A stretch of 64,000 bases of DNA from Diphasiastrum complanatum. Its lineage: Eukaryota > Streptophyta > Lycopodiopsida > Lycopodiales > Lycopodiaceae. The position numbers and the translations under genes were made by a program. The stretch covers positions 56,501,078 through 56,565,077 of the forward strand of contig CM055103.1 in NCBI GenBank assembly GCA_029204225.1, read 5' to 3'. This document shows, one piece after another, positions 55,746 through 64,000 of the stretch. The notes below the pieces were generated by a model. The model worked only from the letters and a program-made list of their open reading frames with translations. It ran no database searches and was not told the origin of the DNA. Positions within the stretch are counted from its first letter, which is position 1. Each line of letters opens with the position of its first letter.

Positions 55746-58632
55746 CGAGATTGACTTATGAAAGTACAATTGCTACTTCTAGACACTTCTATCCCAAGTA
55801 TAAACTTTAGGAAGCCTAGATCTACCATCTTGAACTCACTAGATAAGTCAACTTTTACTTTGCCTATTCCATCATCATCGTTTCCTGTCATAATGATGTC
55901 ATCAACATAAAGAACCAAAATGATGATCTTTCCTTCATTACATTTGAAATATAAAGAAGGTTCATAAGCACTTAGTACAAAGCCAAGGGAATAGAGAAAA
56001 TCATGCAACCTAGAGTACCAAGCTCTAGGTGCTTGCTTCAAGCCAAATAGCCTCTTCCTTAAGTAGCACACCTTTTTCTCCTCACCAACCTTGATGAAGC
56101 CCTCGGGTTGCATCATGTAGATTTCCTCTTCTAAGAAGCCATTCAAGAAGGCATTTGTCACATCCATTTGGTAGAGATCCCATTTGAACAAAGTAGCAAT
56201 GCAAATGATTAATCTAATAGTTACAATCTTAGCTACAGGTGCGAATGTTTCTTCATAATCCAATCCTTTTATTTGAAGAAATCCCTTAGCAACAAGCCTA
56301 GCTTTGTATTTACTAATAGATCCATCTTGATTGTACTTAATTCTATAAATCCACTTACATGCAAGTGGTTTCTTTCCTCTTGGAAGATTTACAAGATTCC
56401 AAGTATGATTCTCTTCTACTGCATCATACTCTACTTGCATTGCATCTCTCCAAACTTTAGATTTACATGCTTCTTCAAAAGATGATGGTTCTTCAATCAA
56501 TGTAGCTAAAAAAGAGTAAGAGGTAGAAGATGTAGAGCCTTCCTTTTGCTTTCCCTTGTCCACATAGGTAAGCCTTGAGGTCTCGGCCTTGCTCCTTGAT
56601 TATTTTCTTGGCCCCTTTTGACTCGGATCCAAATCTCCATCCTCGGGTTTGTCATGATCCTCCTCGGGTTTGTCAAGATCCTCCTCAGATTTGTCAAGAT
56701 CTTCAATGCACAATGGGTTAGATCCATTTGACAAGCTCTTAGCAAATTGTGACTCATCAAAAAGTACATCCTTGCTTACCTTTACTTTCTTGGATGTAGG
56801 ATCATATATCCTATATCCCTTGCTATTTTCTCCATAGCCAACAAAGATTCCTTTGAAGGAGGTAGCATCTCTTTTCTTCTAGTATCCAAAGGAATGTGTA
56901 CATAACAAGTACATCCAAAGATCTTAAAATCTTTTACATTGGGTTTCTTATCAAACAAGGCTTGATAAGGTGAGATCCCATCTATAGCACTACTAGGAAG
57001 TCTATTACACAAATAATTAGCACATGTTATGGCTTCTCCCCAAAATGAGATGGGAAGTGATGCATCAAGCCTCAAGGACTTTGCACACTCACATAGACTC
57101 CTATTTTTCCTCTCGGCCACCCCATTTTGTTGAGGAGTGTAGGAACAAGTGTATTGTAACTTAATACCATTGATCTCACAAAAGTCTTTCATTTTATTGG
57201 AGGTGTACTCTCCTCCATTATCACATCTTAGTGCTTTGATAGAAGTACTATGTTGTTTCTCTACTAGAGACTTGAACTTAATGAAAGCTTCATAAACAAG
57301 ACTTTTCTTTGATAGTAACTCAATCCATGTGAATCTAGTACAATCATCTATAAAAGTTACATACATCAAGGCACCTCCATTACTTGCATGTGAAAAACTA
57401 TGTACATCAAAATGTATGAGATCCAAGGGAGAGAGAGATCTTGATGAAGATTTCTTGTAAGAAGATTTGTGTGACTTTGCAAGGCCACATGCCTCACACA
57501 TTTTTCCACACTTCTTGAAAGTTCTTGGTAGGCCGAGCGCTAGTTCCTTGCTTGCCATTGACTCCATAGATTGAAGATTAGGATGGCCTAATCTCTTATG
57601 CCAAAGCTCCACTTGAGTTAGCTCCTCCCTAGCCAAGTTCACACTTTCACTTGCAACATTAGCATCCAACTTGAAAAGTCTACCTTGCTTAATGCCACTA
57701 GTTATGCACTTATTATTTCTCAAGATGGAACAAACTCCATTCGTGAAATGTACATCTAGTCCATTGTCCATTAATTGTCCTACACTTAATTGTCCTACAC
57801 TAAGCAAGTTTCTTGAAATGGTAGGAACATACAAAACATTATCTAGATCTATCCTTTTAGATGTGCCTAAACAAAGAGGTATAGATCCTATGCCATCTAT
57901 CTTGCATGCTTGATCACTAGCAGTGTATATTGACTTCTTAGATTCATTACAAGATAGAAGAGTTGGTAAGCTTATCACTTAGACCATTCAAAATGATTTG
58001 TACTAGTTCTTGATCTTGGATCTTCTCTCCTATTGCACTTAACTCCTTGTTAAGAGATTTAATCCTAAGAACATACTCTTGTCCACTCTCTCCACTTCCT
58101 TTCATGCTTTGGAAAACTTGATTTTTTAGCATGAGGATTCTTGAAGTATTGTTGGATTCATAAATGCTCTTTAATGAATCCCAAGCCTCTTTGGATGAGG
58201 TACAAGAAGACACCTCTTTCAAGAGGTCATTTGCATACATTTAACTTTATGCAATGTAGAGATAATCTTGCTCTCTTCTTGTATTTGGCTTGTTCTTGGG
58301 GAGTTTGAGGCTCTTCCTCTACTCCTTGAACTATGTCATATAGATCATGGATCACTAGGAGTGATTCCATTCTCACTTTCCAAATGGAATGAATTGTGGA
58401 AGTGAGTCTCTCACTTGATTCCATCAAATATCCACCCATGGATGACATTTTAGAATGAATGCTCTTTTAAAAATCACAAAGATTTTTGAATTTTAAAAGA
58501 TCTATGAAAAGGCCTAAAGCTTACTAGAATGCCTATAGGCTTGTCTCTATCAAACTAGCACACAAGCTTGAATGATACTCAAAGATCTTACCAAAAATTT
58601 CTAGCTTTCACTCTCACAAAAAAAATAGGCTT
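55746..58632 (-). pseudogene. Element F: internally deleted copia copy
   Basis: Minus strand. Gag starts at 58448 (MSSMGGYLMESSERL), is interrupted by a frameshift near 58235, and stops at about 57965, where it joins KSIYTASDQACKI: the zinc knuckle and the protease active site are deleted. Integrase follows (57978-56782; HFDVHSFS, RCDNGGEY, AERKNRSLCE) and then, after a broken linker, RT (56563-55750; [37 protein letters not shown] intact). RNase H, PPT and 3' LTR are lost where Z2 begins. Part of its leader (58449-58632) matches the leader of H at 63640-63790, so F and H are one family. Confidence 0.88.
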
Positions 58633-60986
58633 GGATCTCTCCCTCATGGATCTTCTAGGAGTGAAAATCTGAGGACTTCCATCTTCATATCTCGACCACT
58701 CCATATGTTGATTGTCCTCAATAACAAAAGGTGATAGATTTTGAGGTTGCTTGATCTCGGCCCCTCCAAGATTGTACTTTTCTACTTCATGAAAAACTAC
58801 ATCTCTACTTTCAATTACTTTAGAAGTAGAGACCATGTAGATTCGATAGGCTTTCTTGTTGGATGAATATCCAACCATTACTCCTTTGCTTGCACAAGGA
58901 TCATCCTTCTTTCTCGTTTCCAAGGGAATATGGACAAAACATATGCATCCAAATACTCTAAGGTGATCAACCTTAGGTTTCTTCAAATAAAGTGCTTCAT
59001 ATGGTGACTTTCCTTCAAGTGCAACATGAGGGAGTTGATTGCAAAGATAGTTTGAACAATTGATGGCCTCAACCCAAAAGTCTTTTGGCAAGGATGCCTC
59101 AATTCTAATGGTTTTGGCAAATTCACACAAGGTTCTATTCTTTCTTTCAACCACCCCATTTTGAGATGGTGTATATGCACAAGAAAACTCCCTTTTAATG
59201 CCTTCAAGCTCACAATAATCATGAAATTTATTGGAACTGTACTCACCACCTCCATCACTTCAAGAATCTTGATTTTGTATGAAAATTGCTTTTCAACTAG
59301 AGCTTTGAACTTTAGGAAATAGTCAAACACCATAGACTTTGAAGCTAGAAGATATAACCAAGTAAACCTTGTGAAATCATCAATGAAAGTTACAAAGCAA
59401 GTAGCACCACCCTTGCTTTTTGAAGATAAGAAGCGCACATCCGAGTGTATGAGCTCTGATGGATGTGTAGTCTTGATAGATGACTTTGAAAAAGGTTTCT
59501 TATGAGACTTAGATATGGCACAAGCCTCACATGGCTTGAAATTCTTGGAGATAAGATTAGGCAAGCCAATAGCTTTGGCTTTCTTGACCATGAAAATCAT
59601 AGAATTATAGTTAGGATGCCCCAACCTTCTATGCCATAGTTCCTCCAAAGAAATATGAAAAGCAAAAGCACCATCACAAGAGTTAGCATACTCTTTGGGA
59701 TCAAGCTTGTAGATTCCACCATATCTAGACCCAAATGCAAGGATTTCATCATGCTTCTTGATTGTACATGTATCAATATTGAAATTCACATCTAGTTCAC
59801 TATCAAACAATTTTCCAACGCTAATAAGATTTTTTGATAACTTAGGAACAAAAAGTACTTTAGACAGAGAAAGAACTTTTGATGATGAAAGCTTTAAGGG
59901 AATGGTCCCTATGCCTTCAATAGCACACTCATGATCATTTGCTATGTAGATAGACTTCTTGGCTCCTTCATAAGGTGTCATGGATGAAAAAGAATGCTTG
60001 GAGCTACACATATGTGAGGAAGCTCCACTGTTGATGTACCACGAGCCATCCTTCTTGAAAGGTAATGAAGAAAAACTCGAGACCATAAGAGATCCCTCTC
60101 TATCACTTGCATGAGCATCTTCCTTCTCTTCATTGGAAATGTTGGCTTGCTTGAATTGACTCTTCTTCTTGAAGCAACTGGAGGCATAATGCCCCTTCTT
60201 GCCACAAAAGAAACACTTGATGTTTTTCTTCTTCTTCTTGGATGTGAAAGCTTGAGAGGACTCATCCTCTTCTCCTTTCTCCTTGGAAATAAGATTGTTC
60301 TTAGTGGAAGAGGGTTGGTGTTGATTCTTATTTCTTGACTTGTGCTTGTCTTTGGTAAAGAGGGCTTTACCATCAATGTTGAGAGAGAGTCTTTCCATTT
60401 TCAAGAGTTTATACTCTTTTCTTGATTCTTCATAAATGAGCACACTTTGGAGTGCTTCCAAACTTGGTAGCTCCTCCTTAATGGCATAACTCTGAACAAG
60501 GTTGTCATATTCCTCCTTTAACCCATTAAGTATGACTTGAACAAGTTCATTTTGGTTGATGGAGTCTCCTATGCATGACAATTCTCTATGGAGGTCTTTA
60601 ACTCTCATTACATAAGCTGAAGGACATTAATCACTTCTCTGTACACTATGAAAAATTTGGTTTCTTAGTGTAAGAAGTCTAGAAGCATTCTTTGCCTCGT
60701 AGATGGACTTGAGAGTATCCCAAGCATCTTTGGCATTAGTACAGGCACCAATTTCTCTTAAGATGTCATTTGAGACATTCATTTTAATATAATGCAGAGC
60801 CATCCTAGCTCTCTTTTTGTACTTTGGAATTTCTTGAGGAATTTGTGGTTCTTCTTCAATGCCAAGTACAATATCCATCACATCTTGTAGTATTAAGACA
60901 GATTCCATCCTAACCTTCCAAATTGAGTAATTGGAGGTTGACAATCTTTCACTTGTTTCTAATAGAAAGACACCCATTGAAGTCAT
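58588..60986 (-). pseudogene. Element G gag-protease-integrase remnant
   Basis: Gag ATG at 60986 (MTSMGVFLLETSERL). A stop at 60629-60627 interrupts gag; the frame resumes in phase (MRVKDLHREL). Then a CCHC knuckle (CFFCGKKGHYASSC), protease (YINSGASSHM, with Asn where the catalytic Asp of DSGA should be), GAG-pre-integrase and integrase (HSDVRFLSSKS). A one-base deletion at about 59262 shifts the frame at the second catalytic Asp; integrase continues in another frame (59154-58588, VVERKNRTLCEF). The element breaks off in the linker at about 58620-58630 in an A tract shared with F's leader; RT, RNase H and 3' LTR are missing. Confidence 0.88.
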
Positions 60987-61725
60987 AAAGAAAGATGGAA
61001 ATGAAAAAAGATGGATGAAAAAATTGCTTATCTTCTCACTATAGGAAGCAATCAAGGGTAAAAAACCAAATCCTATGTAAGACTAAGCAAAAAAAACTGT
61101 GAGGTAGATCTCACTAGCTTGACAATCTCTCTAAAACAAGATTTGAATCATAAAAAAAGATGAAGTATGGCAAAAGTTATGGTTCTCTGAATTTCACACG
61201 TGTGAAATACTCCAAAAATGTCAAATTGACTCAAATACAATCTATTTGTATGAAACAATTTGCCTAGATCCTCTAAATTTTGCCTAAATCACATATAGAT
61301 GAGATTGGTCAACTTCTGGATGATTTTTGTGATCATTCAAGCACTAAATGACATATACTCACGATTTGCCACAGGTCTAGGCTCCCTACCTATGACTATT
61401 CAAAAGCTTATAACTTTTGATTGGCTTATCCAACTGTCATGATTCAAATTGCATCAAAGTCTACACATTTCTAGCTTTCTAGTGGGCTAATTTGCATAAA
61501 TTTGGATCCAAGGTGAAAGAGAACCACCAAACTGAAAATGGGCAGATTTCACATGTGCCTGCACCTGAAATTCCATACAGTACCTGATCTGGACCATTCA
61601 AAATGGTTTGAAGCTCTAAATCACCAGAAAACTGCAAACTAGCTAGAAAGTAGAATCTAGACAATTCCTAGCTTGAATCAAATTTGCAAACTTTTTAATT
61701 AGATTTGCTTGTAAATCTTAGGTAG
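60987..61725 (-). other. Element G untranslated leader
   Basis: About 740 bp between PBS and gag. It contains a perfect 16-bp palindrome TTTCACACGTGTGAAA at 61192-61207, outside the LTR. No coding frame. Confidence 0.7.
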
Positions 61726-61737
61726 GCTCTGATACCA
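61726..61737 (-). other. Element G primer-binding site (tRNA-iMet)
   Basis: GCTCTGATACCA on plus, directly next to the LTR. Confidence 0.95.
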
Positions 61738-62352
61738 TGTTGAATTCACACGTGTGTGACGCCCTACACATGTACTTTTGATCTCCTAAGCCCAATAATA
61801 CCATAAAGATCAAACTAGCATTGATTGACAATAGGAAAGCTGATCATACAAGAAATATTATTGTGTTACAAGCAAGATCTGTCAACAAAACATAAAACTA
61901 AGTACAATAAATGTCTCAACTCAGCTAGAGAGAGAATATGAAAGTACAAACTCGAGTAGAGAGAGAGGGCACAAAGAGCTTAGTCTCCAAATTTGCATTA
62001 TACACAAATTTCATCATCTTCTCAATGAGAGTACATCACATATATATATATATCCATGGACTCTCCTCCTACTTTGAGTTGAATTGGAGTTATGAATCCA
62101 CCTCTCAAGCTATTTGGACTTATTCAAGCCACCTCAATATGTCTAATTGTGCCACCTAGTATTTTCATGCATTAAATGTGGCATGCAAAGTACAAATGGC
62201 AATTCATATGGTAGCTCAAGTTTCTATATCTACCTACCTTGAATATTTTATTCTAAGATGGGTCTTTACTAAGCCAAAAGAGCTCAATTCATCTTTGGCA
62301 TTTTTAGGGCCCCTACTTACAACATTAGATAGATTTTTCCAATATTTCAACA
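61738..62352 (-). repeat. Element G 5' LTR
   Basis: 615 bp with 7-bp inverted ends TGTTGAA...TTCAACA. TTCACACGTGTG occurs at about 61745-61756 and an AT-repeat TATA-like tract at 62039-62052. The outer TSD would be CATAG (62353-62357), but its partner is lost. Confidence 0.85.
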
Positions 62353-62359
62353 CATAGCC

Positions 62360-63225
62360 TTGGTATAGTGATTCTTCTCTTCGATGTCATGGTAATTTCC
62401 AAGAATAGACTTTGTGGAGGATCCATATTTGGTGATTCTTGTGGGCTTGTGTTGTGGAGCCTGTTCCCACGTGTGAAAGAAAGTATTTTTCATACTTGTA
62501 TCTATCTAATTTGATTTTGTATCAATCTAGTTAGTGTGAACATGGTATGACTAGTTTTTAGTCAAGTTGACTAGTCACCTAGAAATTAGCTTTTCCTTGC
62601 ATGTGCATGAGTAAATGCTCCCACATGGCAAGTGAATGTTCACATGTGTGTATAGAGTTCTAGAAGATAAGAGTTGACCATTTTTCTTCGATCCTATTTT
62701 GTAAAGAATATTCCTATATTCTAGGAGACTAGCTCTTTGGATTTTAGTCATATTCTAGAAGGTCAACTTTGGATAAGGATCAAGGATGGATCAAATGGAT
62801 AGATCTGAGTGATGTGGCACTCTTCACACGTGTGAAGACCTGCTGGACTGTACCAAACTCGTGGATGTACCTGATCCATAAAAGAATCATCATTTTGCTA
62901 ATGAGATTGATGAGACTTTTGCATTCTATACTTTTGTGAGATTTCTAGTCATTAGTTTTGTGATTTCTATGAATGATTGCTATCAAGAACTATAGTACTT
63001 GTTGTTTTAGGTGCAGGCCATACTGTGGACAGTACTCCATACGTCTGAGACCGCCTTTACTAATTTATGATGTGTTGATCCATTGCTCTTGCTTAAATCT
63101 AAGTGTATTGAATCTAGATCAAGATCTAATGTGTAGAACTTGATAGATCCATTGATTAAGCAACCAATAACTCTCTATGATTGTCAAGTACATTCATTAT
63201 TGTCCTTTAAACTAAAATTTTGTCA
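62360..63225 (+). repeat. Element H 5' LTR (left border uncertain)
   Basis: Ends ...TTTTGTCA directly before a PBS, so it is a 5' LTR. It shares with the I LTR the order GTGGAGCC(T)...CCCAYGTGTGAAA and contains TTCACACGTGTGAA at 62823-62836. No TG start could be fixed; I place the border by alignment to I. Confidence 0.7.
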
Positions 63226-63237
63226 TGGTATCAGAGC
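63226..63237 (+). other. Element H primer-binding site (tRNA-iMet)
   Basis: TGGTATCAGAGC, next to the LTR end CA. Confidence 0.95.
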
Positions 63238-63800
63238 TAAGTAAGAGAGTGACCATTTGAATCATAAAACTTACAAATATCATTGGCAAAATTTGTTTTT
63301 GGCCAATACTAGTGAGGGCAAGTTCATCTAGAGTGATAGGTTGTTCCTATTTGGATCAAATAGACTTGGAGGCTATGTATGTACTTTTCACACTTGTGAA
63401 ACCGTACAAGAACTTTCATTTCATGTTACTTTGTGTTTGTTGGTCCTAAAATCACAATTCTAGTTCATTTTTAGTGCTTTTTGAAGCATAGTATTGATCT
63501 AGATTCAATCTAGCTAATGCTTATGACCAAATAGAGTTTTGGATCATTGAAGCATTACTTTGAACATCAGATCTTAGAGGCTGATTTGTTCAGATCCTTA
63601 GTTGAAGTGAAATTTCTAAGAAAAGTGTAAAGCAAAAAAAAAAATTGTGAGATTGAAAGCTAGGAATTTTTGTCAAGATCTTTGTGTACCATTCAAGCTT
63701 GTGTGCTAGTTTGATAGAGACAAGGCTATAGGCAATCTTGTGAGATTTAGGCCTACCATAGATTTTTGAAAATTCAGAAATCTTTGTGATGAAGTCTGCA
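63238..63800 (+). other. Element H untranslated leader (F family)
   Basis: The part 63640-63790 is the reverse of F's leader 58460-58630 (words TTGAAAGCTAGGAATTTTTG, TGTGCTAGTTTGATAGAGAC). No gag follows within the window. Confidence 0.75.
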
Positions 63801-64000
63801 AACTCACATCAAACACTGTAAGTAACTTACTTAAGGATATCAACGAAGTCGAGGAACAACAAACAACTTGCAAGTGCATATGAAGTCAACTAACAATTGG
63901 TGACCCATCTCATCATTTAGCTGCGTAAGTTATCACTTACGGTTACCAACGAAGGAAGCAAACGATCATCAACTGACAATGAGATAGTGGTTTGTTTCTT
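63801..64000. other. Unassigned end of window
   Basis: H leader homology ends near 63795; the sequence that follows is less AT-rich (with YAACGAAG words) and unrecognised. It could be another insertion or a deletion junction. Confidence 0.3.

Noticed and set aside
1-64000. CRISPR arrays, bacterial operons, riboswitches, origins
   Set aside because: The window is plant nuclear DNA; the short repeats are micro- and minisatellites without spacer structure.

Overview
The window looks like nuclear DNA of a land plant with a large, repeat-rich genome. Evidence: several Ty1/copia families whose primer-binding sites match the plant initiator-Met tRNA 3' end (TGGTATCAGAGC), an intronless plant UDP-glycosyltransferase with a 44-residue PSPG box, and broken copies of a CONSTANS-like B-box gene and an LPR1-like multicopper oxidase gene. 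A fern or other non-flowering plant seems plausible, but the sequence alone does not settle it. No rRNA or tRNA gene was found.

Region 1 (1-23.2 kb) is a three-level nest of copia elements. An old minus-strand element (Z1) was split by element A (plus, 1796-21980, TSD ATTGC). A was then hit inside pol by B (minus, 5182-11612, TSD TCTCT), C (minus, 12913-18480, TSD GGAAG) and D (minus, 19033-21064, TSD CACCT). When the three insertions and one copy of each TSD are discounted, A is about 6.1 kb and its polyprotein frame stays in register across all three insertion points. B is complete apart from one in-frame stop codon. C is unusual: it keeps the B leader and gag almost base for base but has no recognisable pol; instead gag runs into about 765 codons of open, unfamiliar sequence.

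Region 2 (23.2-36 kb) holds the host-gene material: a B-box (COL-type) pseudogene, an LPR1/bilirubin-oxidase-type pseudogene, a broken duplicate of the UGT promoter and 5' end with a GC-rich insert, an LTR of another copia family (I), the intact UGT gene (32547-34058), and a second I-family LTR in inverted orientation.

Region 3 (36-47.7 kb) contains decayed minus-strand DNA-transposon-like genes (a MULE-like fragment and a DUF7869-like gene with an in-frame 66-bp minisatellite), long low-complexity tracts (degenerate CCCTTRG repeats, T-rich repeats, TC and TG arrays), and a partial second copy of the DUF7869-like element.

Region 4 (47.9-64 kb) is a row of older, broken copia copies: B2 (plus, with a foreign retropepsin-like insert in its leader), Z2, F and G (all minus, fused head to tail by deletions), and the start of H (plus, same family as F). 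Most LTRs of the different families share the palindrome CACACGTGTG or a close variant, which contains a G-box (CACGTG).
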